Positions 11,501-22,800 of a DNA stretch of 64,000 nucleotides are shown here, piece after piece. This stretch comes from Diploscapter coronatus. Taxonomy: Eukaryota; Nematoda; Chromadorea; Rhabditida; Rhabditidae. The notes under the pieces were generated by a model that saw only the letters and a list, made by a program, of their open reading frames with translations, searched no databases and was not told the DNA's origin. The translations under genes and the position numbers were made by a program. The DNA lies in NCBI GenBank assembly GCA_964036155.1, contig OZ038423.1, positions 6,153,249 to 6,217,248 on the forward strand. The letters run 5' to 3'. Within the stretch, counting starts at the first letter, position 1. The number at the start of each line of letters is the position of its first letter.

Positions 11501-14500
11501 TTTTAATTCTCTACCCCTAATTATTGACGTTTGAAAGTTGCCATAGGTAATCACGGGTCACCTTGTATTGGCAATTACTAAACGGCGAAGTGCTACAGTT
11601 AAGGCTAGACGAGAGTGAAATTTGAAAGAAATGTTGTGGAGAAGACACACTTCGCCATTTAGTAATTGCCCCTTGTATTATCGGAAAACTCTTAAAATAT
11701 TCTCAAAATATACTTTTCAATGCTAGCATATGATTATTCAAGTAGACTCTAGTTACTTGGCTAAAATACCCCTCAGAATATAAACTTGCGTCCTAAATTT
11801 CCAATAAATTGTTCATATTTATTTGAAGATACCTCAAATTTCAATTGGTGTGAAGAAACGTAACGACTATTTTCAAGCAAATTGTCATCTTCGTCCTTTT
11901 CGATGGAATTTGAAAAATTAAAATTGATATTAGTCTTTCCAATATCCGCACTTTCAACGTTCTCGCTATTTTTCAAAATAAGTGGCACTTTAGGGTTCTA
12001 AAAATATTGTTTTTATTTATCGTCTCCTTTTGAAGAAATAAAATAACTATCCTTGACTTACCAAACAAGGAATAGGGGGTTTTTGAATGGAACGTCTTCG
12101 TGAATCTCTTCTTAAAGAGAACGAATTGTTTGAAAACGGTTTTACCATCAAAAATACTATCATCAAACAAATAAGAATTATCAGACCAAGAATTATGAAC
12201 AGAAGTTGCTTCATCTGAGATATGATCAGCCATTCAGATAAATAATAACGAAAAAGTACCGATGGAAAACTACCATGATCAACGTCTGACAAAATGTCAC
12301 TATAATTACGGGACGGGGCATCACTCATATGAACTCGTGATCCATTGAGCCTCTATGCAATGCACGTTTGTTAAAAGAATCACAAAACTTATCACGCAAC
12401 TTACAACGAATAAAGTCGAATTCCGATCGGTTATGTATTCTGTACCATTTGATAGATGATTTCCTTTACCTAAATTATTTAGAGATTATCGTATTTTTGC
12501 GTGATTAATATTCGAATGAAGAAACTTTTTCGTAAATTATGCTGCAAAAATTTACGAGCTTTATGAATATCGAGTCCTTGGCTATCATTAGCTGACAACG
12601 GGTTGGATTGTTCATTTTTCGCAATAAAATTATGGCTAGTAAAGTAGGAACGAGCTAGAGAGCCAGAGTGATAGAATTCACAAGTATAGTATTGCAAATT
12701 TTTTGGACGATGTTTAGTTACAATTTCATAGACGATTGCTGAGGATTCGCTTTTTCTTCTTTCTTGTTTTCCCTAAATTTAGCTCGGATATTTCAAAGAG
12801 TTATGGAGATTTTTACCGTTACCCATAACGGTATCATCTATTTAAACAAATGAATTTAGTGAATTAAAATGACCTCTTTGCAGAATTCGCATTTCATGCT
12901 TATTCTCGTGTAGCTTTCATCGAAATAACAAATTGGTCGGTCATATTTGTGTCGAAATTTGCAGCTGAAAACAAATCTGGGTCCTAATGCCGTTTTTATT
13001 TCCTTCTGAAATTCGAATATCTCCAAATTCATTTTCGAGAATTTTATACGAAGTCCGTAAGAAATTCCATATTAGGCATTTCACTCGTCCAATTGAAACT
13101 GCATCTCGGATTGAGGCGAAATGTTTTCGATTCGTTTTTTACTGTGCACGTGTAATTTCCTGTATCCGGTTGCTGTTCACCTCTCAGAATAAACCCAATC
13201 CTGAGTTGGTTTTTTTATTATTATTTTAGAGATTGACGATTTTTTATGCACAAAAAATGAATCGTTTTCATCTAACAATCTGGATGTGATAGGTTATCTC
13301 TTTTTTCGGAAATATTTCGACATCTATGCATTGTTGATAACCAATAATAGGCGACAGTATAAGCGCTGCTTAACTTTTTAAATGCAAAGTATGTATTGCG
13401 CAATTTAAAATAATCATAAATATCATTCCCCGAATCAGTGAAATGTCTATTTAGTTGCAAACATCGCGCTAATATTGCGGTGAATCTTAATTACGCCCTT
13501 TTAATCTTTTCACAAATCGACGGCCATCAACAATATGTGACATCCGAAAATAAAAAAAAAAAAGATGTAGCTACATCTTGAATTGAATGTTTAAAAAATT
13601 CCATTCCCTGTGTCCGTTTCTATTCGAAATTTGTTTAAACTCTCAGAATACTGATAGAGGTAATACTCAATGAAATAGCGTGGTTTATTCGTACCGAGGA
13701 TCGTACGATACTGGCTTGTCATAGCTTCTTCCATTGAATTGCAGCTTCACTTCATCACTACTTATCATTCTTGTTGCTGGACAAGGAACGACGTATTCAG
13801 AAGTATTGTCTTTAACTTCGAGTTTATCCTTATAAGTCGATAACAAGATTGAGCCATCTTTTGCTAAAATTATCTTAAAACGGATTTAATAAAGGATTTT
13901 CTCACGTTTCACGAACAAATGCAAAGAAATGTTTTGACTCGGAGCCGTCTTCAAATGACAGTGGTATGATCCTGTGTCTGATACCTAATACTCTAATTTC
14001 GTTTATAAAATTAAAAGGAAAAAAACTCATTTTAACCTTATTTTCAATAATTTTCATGATATTATCCGAATCAAATGTCGTGCTATACATATTTTATCGT
14101 TAGAAATGAATCATGCCATGCATAATTTTTGTGAATATTTCTACCATAAAACTACCTTCAAATTTTCAATTTGCAAGTAATGCTTTTTATTTTTTTCTGT
14201 AGCTTCAAATCTCTGATAGAAGTCAATTGGCTCGAAACCTCGATTGTATTTGAGTTGATTTGTTTGAACGTTAAATTTCGCTGTAAAGATACACTTTATC
14301 CAGAACTAATGTTAATAGCTAACTGTCGAAGAAATTTGCATCACAATAAACAGAAAAGATTTGTCCCTCATTTAGCTCAGTATAATATCCAAAACTGCTT
14401 TTCTCCTGAATGACTGAGATAAGTGTTTTGTTGAACGTTGGCAAATTGACAAATTCAGACATAGATAGCGTGAAAACTAGTAGCACACAAGTCAGTACGT

Positions 14501-14510
14501 CGTTTCGCAA
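8544..14510 (-). CDS. Receptor tyrosine kinase-like protein B (paralogue of A, probable pseudokinase; first exon not found)
   Basis: Tandem paralogue of gene A. Exons supported: 14510-14324 (signal-peptide hydrophobic stretch and Ig1 start), 14280-14156, 13984-13906, 13863-13695, 13200-13050, 13005-12874, one from 12772 with an unclear end, about 12360-12290 (stalk), 12214-12062 (TM, MKQLLFIILGLIILICLM), 11997-11833 (juxtamembrane), 10425-10320, 10260-10125, 10074-9884, 9657-9576, 9074-8917, 8869-8764, 8723-8544. Several lengths equal those of A (125, 79, 132, 191 and 82 nt). Ig marks are VSDTGSYHC, VVPCPA and GNYTC. The kinase keeps αC, ADFG and SPPE, but the catalytic loop reads HIDFGLKN and no exon for the ATP loop or VAIK lysine can be found between 11833 and 10425. 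That gap holds transposons. An inactive receptor or a decaying gene are both possible. Confidence 0.8.
10455..11565. mobile_element. Non-autonomous Tc1/mariner-like element with long inverted ends
   Basis: The element starts cagggtgaccc and ends gggtcaccttg, flanked by TA on both sides (10453-10454 and 11566-11567), as expected of Tc1/mariner insertion. Beyond the tips, long inner segments are also inverted: about 10640-10780 matches the reverse complement of about 11400-11550. No transposase frame is visible. It lies in the gene B intron just before the kinase N-lobe exon, ending about 30 bases from that exon's acceptor. Confidence 0.75.
11570..11670. mobile_element. 101-bp Mutator-like MITE nested at the end of the mariner-like element
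   Basis: Near-perfect 23-bp terminal inverted repeats run ggcaattactaaa inward on both sides. They are flanked by a perfect 9-bp direct repeat ccttgtatt (11561-11569 and 11671-11679), the duplication length typical of Mutator-like elements. The target spans the right tip of the 10455-11565 element, so this insertion is the younger one. Confidence 0.8.
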
Positions 14511-14816
14511 CTGAATTGATGATATTTCATGATTCTGTGAATACTCTTTATCAAAGGTTGGCGTTTTTTTCTTCAATACGCTAGCATTTTTATATTTAAA
14601 GCCGCAATCATTTCATCTCAATTAATCGGTCTTGGACAATACTTCTTGCTGTTTTATTTCTTTACTTGAAGGAACACAAATTTTAAACCCGACATTGAAT
14701 CTAAATCTTACTTTTTTTATATCTTTGAAATTTTCATTTGGATAAATATCAGGTTGGATAATCGATAAAACGGCCTGCCAAATTGGCCAATAAACTGGGC
14801 GCAGGAACATTCGTCT

Positions 14817-15047
14817 CTAGATCCAATAACTTCTTAGGTTTTCTTCGTAAGTTTTCTGAAAATTAATTTGGGTATTCGTAAACAGAACTGTTGGCAAAAT
14901 TAAACTCTTATCTAGTATAAGATGTGCAATATCATAATAACTTTTTGTCCTTCCCATGCTTTATCATGTGACAAATATTTATAAAATTTATCAGCGAACT
15001 CTTTGACGACAACTATTCGTGAGGTCAAGGCAAAAGGCTTTAATGCC
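14817..15047 (-). CDS. Orphan 3'-terminal exons of an unidentified gene
   Basis: Two exons join in phase: 15047-14942 (after an ag acceptor; donor gttatt) and 14855-14817 (acceptor ttttcag, ending in a stop). The joined tail contains ALKPFALTSRIVVVKEFADK, then an aromatic-rich stretch YKYLSHDKAWEG, and ends LRSYWI. It reads like real protein with a charged helical character, but I do not recognise the family. No upstream exon is visible between 15047 and the UGT start at 16372, so it may be a truncated remnant. Confidence 0.4.
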
Positions 15048-16371
15048 CTATATTATCAGTTTTTAAGAAATCTATTAAAGTGCTCAAACTAATATGAGCA
15101 ATTTGATATAGAAAGGTTAACTGGAGTGTAAAAAAGGCTTTTATGAATAAAAAAATTTTTCAAGCCGAAAAGTGCAAAATTGTGACCTTCAAAATGAACG
15201 CATTTTCACTGTACAAATTCAGCCTGTATGCGGTTGTAGGCAAAAATTATGCGTTGATTTTTGGCATACAGGCATTTTATCAGATGTATCGTCGATCTAG
15301 ATGGGATTTTTTTTGAGACATTCAGAATTTGAAGGGTACTTCCCTCTCAAATTTTCTGTTTCGAACTACCATGCTTCTACCAAAAATGTATTTTTCCAAG
15401 GGGTGAAGCTTGGAGACTCTACGTATATGCAAGCCACCTTTAAAATAGGTCATACTTCTCGAATTTAATGTTTGAAATTTTATTGCGAACGTTAAGATTT
15501 AATGCTTTCAAAATGTACTTTCTCACAAGCTCGCACGGCAACTAATAACGAATTTTTCGTAGAGAATTAATAAGAAGTGATCATTTTTTTCAACGCTATT
15601 CTACTGATAATTCTTTGATGTCTTAAAAATTTTGTTTACAACAAAGATTCTTAGAAATTTTGCGACTTTATAACAAAAATTAAACTGATAAGAGAAATTA
15701 TAGTTCCTATCTTGAGAAGTTCAGACTTCATTAAAATCTTACGGGCCCTAGATAAGAGTCAATTTCTTCCTATCATATAAGACAGAATGTAAACGCGAAC
15801 TTTATTGATTCATTTTTAGTAATATTAGGAAATGAAGTTTGTATGAAAATTCGAATTAAGAAAGTTTAGTCATAGAGCTAACAGTATTGAAAGAAGATTA
15901 ATGTTTGTATTGACTCATATTTCAGTAAAAGAAAATTTGGCAATATTTATTATAGAAATTTGTCAAATTTTTCATATTATTAAAAAATATTTAATTTTGA
16001 TCAAATTTTAGCTTTCATGCAATTCACACACAGCCATTAACACATGTTTTAAAAGTCGTGAAGTAGTTTGACAACGACTAAATACTTATTCAGTCTTTGA
16101 ATAAAATAGATCAGAAAATGATGAACACACATTTTTGACATCAATTAGATGTCAATTCTATCTAGTTACACTATTGATTTTGCCCAAAACATAGTGAATC
16201 TGTGGTCGAAATATCGAAAGTTAGAGAAATTGAAGAAGAAGATGGCTGAACTCTGTGCGAAGGGGTCATTGAGACTGCAATTGCACAACATGATATTATT
16301 GATGGATGGGTTCAAAAACTAATCACTCATATCCTTTCATTTTACACCTTCTGTAACTTTTCAACATAACA
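15048..16371. other. Intergenic region with no recognised gene
   Basis: AT-rich DNA with no supported exon. A small hairpin with 10-bp arms (gcctgtatgc and gcatacaggc) lies near 15226-15280. The end of the stretch should contain the UGT promoter, but no clear TATA box was seen. Confidence 0.4.
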
Positions 16372-18695
16372 ATGAGCTCTGCGAATATTTTGTTATTACT
16401 GTTATTTAGTATTATTGCTAAATGTTCTTTTTCTTACAAAGTTCTCATCTATTCCCCAACTCTCTACTATTCTCATGTCAAATTTATGAACACGATCGCT
16501 GATATTTTGGCTGAAGCAGGAAATGATGTGGTACCAAAGATTTTTTTTCTCATTTTTACAAAATTGAATTTTTCAGACATTATTTATGCCAGTGATAAAT
16601 GAGAAATACGCAAAAAAGTCGCGATTATCATTCGTCAAAAAAGTTATTTATCACAAAGTTGATGAGCGGTGAAAAGATTTGAGTAAATCACGATTAAAAA
16701 AACTTTATTTTAGTGTAATTTCCATGTACAACGACCTGTACGGCTCTGCAAATTCCTCGGGTCTGGTGAACATTTGGGCGATGAATCCATCCGTTCTTTC
16801 CCTCGTTCCGGTTGTAGGAGCCACTCTCGAAATGCAGAAGCTCAATTGTGAAAGTAGGGATTTGAAATAAAGAAAAATCTGAAATTTTCATCCTAATTTT
16901 AGAAATCATGAATGATAAGGGCTTGATAGACAAATTAAGAGCGGAAAAGTTCGATCTCGCAATTGGAGAACCATACAGCATTTGTCCGTTTGGTGAGTAT
17001 GAAATAAGAAAAAATGAAAATGATGTCTCTTGGAATTATTTATTAGTGGTACGAATGGAATAAAATTGCATTCTGATTTCATAACGTTTTTTAAGAAACT
17101 TATTCTGTTCTTTGGTTGTTTTTTTCAAAGATTTATACATTCTTGTCGATGGATCTGATCTCTTGGAATCAAGAATAAAACCCAATCTTTAGCTTTGTTT
17201 GATTATCTCAACATCCCTTCAACGATATCAGCAGCATCGACAGGGCAGCTTCCGACTGTGTCTTATGCGATTGGGGAACCTCTTTCTGCTAGTTTTATAC
17301 CTGGTAAAATACTTTTGAATTTCCATCTATTCAAAAAATCAAGGCCTTATATCGGATTCGAGTGAGCAGATGAATATGCTTCAAAGAGCCTCCAATATTT
17401 TCTCTTCGCTCTTCTTCTATGCAGGTGGTAGTTACATGTACGGGCTAGAACTCGACCACATTCAAAATGTATTTGGAGACAAACATTGGATGGTAATCTT
17501 ACCTTGAATCTTTAGTAATTTATTCCGAAGGTTTTCAGGAGTTATTGTCGAAAGTGTCGTTTAGTTTCGTGAATTCCGTTCCATATCTGGACTTTCCTCA
17601 ACCAACTCTGCCTAAAACAATAGCTATCGGTGGACTGTCAGTGGATTTCAAATCGGAGAACCATTCAAAGCTGCCAAAGGTAAGCTGTGCATACTTGATC
17701 AGATATAATAATTTGATATTCGAATTTAGGAATGGAGTGAAATTTTAAACAAGAGATCGAAAAATGTTCTCATCTCATTCGGAACTTATGCGCCGACGAT
17801 TGGAATGCCAATTGAATACAAGTAAGACCCTGAAAAAGTCATCGATAAATTATTTTACTTTTTTTCTAGAAAGTCATTTATTTCCTTGTTCAAATCGATG
17901 CCTGAAGTCACATTCATTTGGAAATATGAAAATCCTCATGACGAACTGCTTAAAGGTATCGACAATCTCGTGCCGACGGAATGGATGCCTCAGAACGAGT
18001 TGCTAGGTAGAATATCGAATTTGAATTAAATTTTATCCGGTTTTAGCTGATAATCGTCTATCATTGTTCATAACGCATGGTGGAATCGGAAGCACTATTG
18101 AATTGGCGCATAGCGGGAAGCCAGCGATTGTGGTAAACAATATAGGACAATCTGGAAAAGTAGTTGCATGAAAATAATGCAACTACTTTTCCAGGTTGTC
18201 CAATATAGCAGCAGAAGAAATTTTATGGTGGCACTTTAGATTCCAATTCAAGGAGATCAGAAACGAAATGCTGAAATGCTAAAGCGACATAAAGTTTCCA
18301 TTGCATTGCAGAAAGAGCGGCTCGTTGAAGATAAAATTCTCATAAATTCAGTCAAGGAAATTCTAAACACTAAAGAGTTGGGCAATTTTTATCATCTATC
18401 CATTACAATTTCCAAATTCAGATATCATGAGAATTCGAAAAGGTTGGAAGGATTATTATCGAACCGTCCATTTCCAGCCAAAGAAATCCTCATCAGGCAT
18501 TGCGAATTGGCAGCTAAATTCGGACGATTAACAGAACTCGATTCGTTCGGAAGACATCTCAATATTGTCCAGTATTACCTCATCGATGTTGCAATTCTCT
18601 TTCTGACATTAACAGTCTTCATAATTTTGCTAATTTCTGCATGCATTAGAAGATCCTGTTGTAGGAGAGCTATACAAAAAGTGAAAGATGAATAG
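16372..18695 (+). CDS. UDP-glucuronosyltransferase (UGT family)
   Basis: Membrane-bound ER enzyme that transfers a sugar from a UDP-sugar to small lipophilic acceptors. Exons: 16372-16530, 16577-16668, 16714-16853, 16903-16992, 17193-17303, 17344-17492, 17539-17679, 17730-17821, 17870-18006, 18047-18132, 18240-18695. All phases agree and give about 550 aa, slightly long for the family. Visible are an N-terminal signal peptide, the nematode UGT opening YKVLIYSP with SHVKFMNTIADILAEAG, the linker NVLISFGTYA, the UDP-binding signature FITHGGIGSTIELA through IPIQGDQKRNA, and a C-terminal hydrophobic helix after VQYYLIDVAILF followed by a basic tail. About 13 residues at 18381-18420 end in a perfect acceptor-like ttcag and have no counterpart I recall in the family, suggesting a retained intron remnant. 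Confidence 0.93.
18141..18207. repeat. Intronic palindromic hairpin (mini-MITE) in the UGT gene
   Basis: The last UGT intron (18133-18239) is largely a 67-nt inverted repeat. Arms ctggaaaagtagttgcat and atgcaactacttttccag are perfect, separated by about 7 nt, and extended outward by ggacaa/ttgtcc and tata. It could be a small foldback insertion. Confidence 0.7.
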
Positions 18696-18860
18696 ATTTT
18701 GAAATTGATTTTGTTGCTCAATATTATGTTAAAATTTAGAAAAAAAAACATTTAATTTTATTTCGTTACATGAAATTACAAAGAACTTGATCCGCAAATA
18801 TTTATTACATTTCTCAATGCAAACTATATTTATAGATTCGAAAAAAATTTGCATCGATAG

Positions 18861-19330
18861 AAATTCAAAAAATTTCGAAAACTTTATGCAACTTCGAATT
18901 CTCCGACAGGGAACTCAGATCGGTATGAAATTTCGGATTTCTTTTCTTTTCATTATTTACGTTACAATTCTCGAATTAGGAATGAACGAATGTTGGAATT
19001 TTCGAAAATTCCTAACCAAATTGATTTTAATTTTATAACTTTTCGAAGGCCAAGTAACTCTAAATTGTTGTACCAAATTGGCATCTTCTTACAGGCTTAT
19101 CTCCTAGAGAAGTATTATCCTTGGAAATTTAGGTGCTTGGCCGAAGAGACGGCCATGTCTATGAGAATCTGTACAAGTGGGCGAAAGCTAGCGAGCTCAA
19201 CCGAGATGATGTAAGTTTGTTTATAAAATGTCCGAAGTTTCTGAAAACTGAGTAAGAATATTAGGTGCTGCCATATGTGCACAAATATCTGACTCCGATG
19301 ATGAACGAAGCTAGAAAAAGCAAAATCTAA
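18861..19330 (+). pseudogene. 3' remnant of a peroxisomal acyl-CoA oxidase gene
   Basis: Three exons join in phase: about 18861-18922 (ends FEFSDRELRS), 19133-19210 (VLGRRDGHVYENLYKWAK) and 19265-19330 (ends KYLTPMMNEARKSKI). This matches the C-terminal end of acyl-CoA oxidases, which carry out the first, FAD-dependent step of peroxisomal β-oxidation. The final SKI is a plausible type 1 peroxisomal targeting signal. Only about 65 residues are present of a usual ~660, because the UGT gene ends 165 bases upstream on the same strand. A full gene cannot fit unless the UGT is nested in it, and no upstream ACOX exons were seen before 16372. Most likely a truncated duplicate or relic. Confidence 0.7.
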
Positions 19331-19876
19331 CTTTCACAAATCGTAAATATTCTTTAGATTACAAATAAATTCTAGAATTCAAAAGGTTTTTTTTTTAAAT
19401 CCTGGACTTGGAAAATATTGCACATTTGCATTCTCAATTCGCACACCCCCGCCCTACTGTAATGGTTGTGAGTTGTGAAAGCGCATTCAGTTCAGACTTC
19501 AAAGAATGACTTGTCATTGTTTCACTCAGTTAGCAGAGTACTAATTCCCCATTCGCAGGAGGCTTTTGATGCAATTCACGCGATTTTTTGTGTGCCTTTT
19601 GTATTCTTCGAAAGTCTTTGACGAATTTGAACGTCTCTGTCATTCCGTCCTTTTTCTGTGCTTAGATTCCCTTGTCTTCTCTTTTGTTCCCCTCCCATAT
19701 TCTAGATATTTTTGCTTGTTTCTACGGTAGCCATCAACTAAAAATTCAGCAGCCCATATCATTTGACTCTGAACTCTTCTAGACAAAAATGACTACTGCT
19801 TGAATTTTCAAAGCGAACTCTTGATTCCGAAAATTTTTTAAATCTTTCAGATTTTCTATGCAAGTAGTCCTCTAAA
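19331..19876. other. Intergenic region upstream of the EGAS-type gene
   Basis: No exon is supported. The sequence shows pyrimidine-rich tracts and presumably contains the promoter of the EGF/ASC channel gene starting at 19877. Confidence 0.4.
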
Positions 19877-22800
19877 ATGGCTAATTTTTATATATATTTT
19901 GTGTGCAAATTACTGCTTTGTCTGGTTGCCTATGCAACATCACAGACAGTCATACCGAATACATTGAGACCTCCTCATGGGTGTTATAATCACGGACTCT
20001 GCACAAATGTAGGTTTTATTTTTGTTGCCAGAATTTAAATTTTGAAGAAGGAATAAATTTACACCTAAAACTATCGAATACAAAAACTCATAAATGGCGT
20101 GATGAAGTATCCTAACTTTTGCTACTATTTCTCCGTAACTTCACCTTTTTCTCTTCCTAACTATAGCCCATATCTTGACATCATCACGTCATCAAGTCAT
20201 CTACAAATTGTCATTCAAGATCGAACATTTTAAATCCCTATTGCCATAAAAAGAGTGAGTTAATGTTTGTAGCCAAAGAAATCACTTTACGACGCAAGTT
20301 CGAGCACGTATCAATGGACCTGTTCTGCGGACGACTGCGTCTGTGTCAATGGAACACAAAATGGGACTAAACCTTGTCTTGAAAGTATGCTTTACTTTTA
20401 TTTGTTGTAAATTTGAAATTGAATTCGTTGCTTTTCTGGATTGTAATAATGCAGTTCGATTTTACGTGAAATTTCAAGCAATATTCGAAGAAAATAGTGA
20501 AAGCACTCTAATTGTAAGACAATGAAGAAGAGCTAATGTATTTAATCCCATTTCAGTAATAAACCAATGCACTGATAATCCATGTCCCGACAACCCAGAT
20601 CAGCACTGGAAGTGTACAACTGGAATCAACAGCCATAAATGCTCTTGCGCGACAGGTTAGCATATTACTCTGAGGACTCATGGTTTTTAATCAAGTTTAT
20701 TCGCTCAATTGAATATCCTTGCTAATATTTTGATCATTTTTGACTGTTCATATTTGCGAATCATTTGTTTATTCTATTATCATCTGTATGTGCTAAAATG
20801 TCTAAGATGACGCTTATGCTGAAAACACCAATTCAGGTTGGATGGGAGATAATTGCGACGTACAATCCTCATCTTCTTGTTCTTCCTCACCCTGTCTGAA
20901 TGGAGGAACCTGTGTTGAGGGAAATTCTACAGGCTACACTTGTGAATGCCAGGACAAATATTCGGGGGCCAGATGCGAAAGTATTTATTCACTGTGTTTG
21001 ATTTGGATGATCACGGATTTTCAGAGTTCGATTATTGCTCCAATACGACATGTAGTAACGGGGGCACATGTCAGAATGTGTTCGACAACACTAATTTCTA
21101 CTGCAATTGCACTGATTTGGTAGGTTTCCATAGTTCTTGAGGAGGAGTGCAGTTTTCTCGGAAGAAATAATGAAATTTTAGTAATGGAAATTGACAATTG
21201 GGCCAATTTGACATTTTCTCAAAAAAAAAACCCTTTCTTATAACTATTTCTATTTTCAGTGGCAAGATCGCTTTTGTAAAACATCCAACATCGTTTTCGG
21301 TAATTCTAAATTCTGCGTAATATGAACAAAATCGTTTCGTCCTTCAGAGGATGATCCATGGAAAGATGGCTGCTATGATTGGAAGAACGTGTTGGATGAC
21401 CCGCAAAAGTATCCTAACAAATGGGCAAATGACTGGATGACTGTGGACCTATGTAAGCTCCACTTCGAGAACAACAGGATCTACAGTTATTTCAGTGAGT
21501 CTAATTTATTTCTTTGATTAATTATCACTTTTATTTGCATTTTTAAAAAAGATAGACTAGTCGCTTTTGAATCTGATCTTCATTTTTAGGCGTTATTTTC
21601 AGACACTTTCAATTTTAGACCTTGTTCTATCATTTACACTGTCATCGAAAACAATCGTAAGATTCTAAAGGGCGAAAATTTTCAGCTGTGAGCGAGAAAA
21701 CGTGTTATCTATCGAATACTTCGTATCTGGATAAGAAGGAAAACGAAGACTGGGACTGGGATTGTAAGGTAGTCAAATGAGAAAACGTTCGTTTAGAAAA
21801 CATCCTTACGATTTGTCTATGAAATATGTCATTGACCCTAGGCAGAAAATCATTTTAATGATGCATTTTCAACACATTCTAGAAGAAACGAATGCGATTT
21901 TTCACTCTAATTTTCAGGCCACCTGCCCGGGGGATAACAATCAGCGATGTGGAAAGAAGAACAGCAGGGCCTTCGTTTACAAGTACGATAGTGGAAGTGA
22001 GTAGTTTCCGTTTCTATGTATATTGATTTTCCAAAGACCTAAAGTCAGATAATTTTTGATAACGCATATTGAATTTTTGGCAACCTCTTTCCTTGCGAGC
22101 ACATTAGCTGCGCAATTGTAAAACGTTAGAGAAATAGGTATAGGATAGACCCCCAATTTAATGGAAAAGGAAAGCGACTCTGAAGTTCAAACTGCAAAGG
22201 TATTCAGAAATGCTGAGTTTTCTTTCTGATGAGTGAGACTACAATATTTTTGTACATCTTGCAAAATATTTCATGTTGTTTAAAAATGCTTGACTTCTCC
22301 TAGAAATTCATTGACTTTGATCTTCAATTGTAATTTGCAAAGATTTTCAAAGGAACAGGCGAAAATATGCGAACGTCTGCACTTTTCACGTTCTTCACGT
22401 TCTGCTAATTAGCGAAATTTCGAGGTTCTTTATGCAAATTCGAAAAGAAAAGAAGAATGGGAGAATGACAAGTGAAAGAATGAAAATTTAAAAAGTGAAT
22501 AGAGTTTTGGTCGCTCAATCGAATATTCAAGGAGAACGAGACTCGCTGAACAAAGGGAGTTGACGGAATGAAGTGGGAGTCATGAGATAAGAAATGTATC
22601 GTAGAAAATAGCACGATGAAATAATGATGAAAGTTTGTATCGTTGCTACTCGTTCTCTTGAAAATCAATTGTGCATTAATTTGGTCAGACCATTATTCGA
22701 ATTCCTCGAAGTAGTTTCTTTATGTCAGATATATTCATTTCAATATTTAGCTGGAAAATACCGATAGGACAAATTTTAGAGGCCGATGAAAATCCGTGTG

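Noticed and set aside
16199..16323. Short coiled-coil-like frame with KYRKLEKLKKKMAELC just upstream of the UGT
   Set aside because: No start, no clear acceptor in phase and no family match; could be a chance frame.
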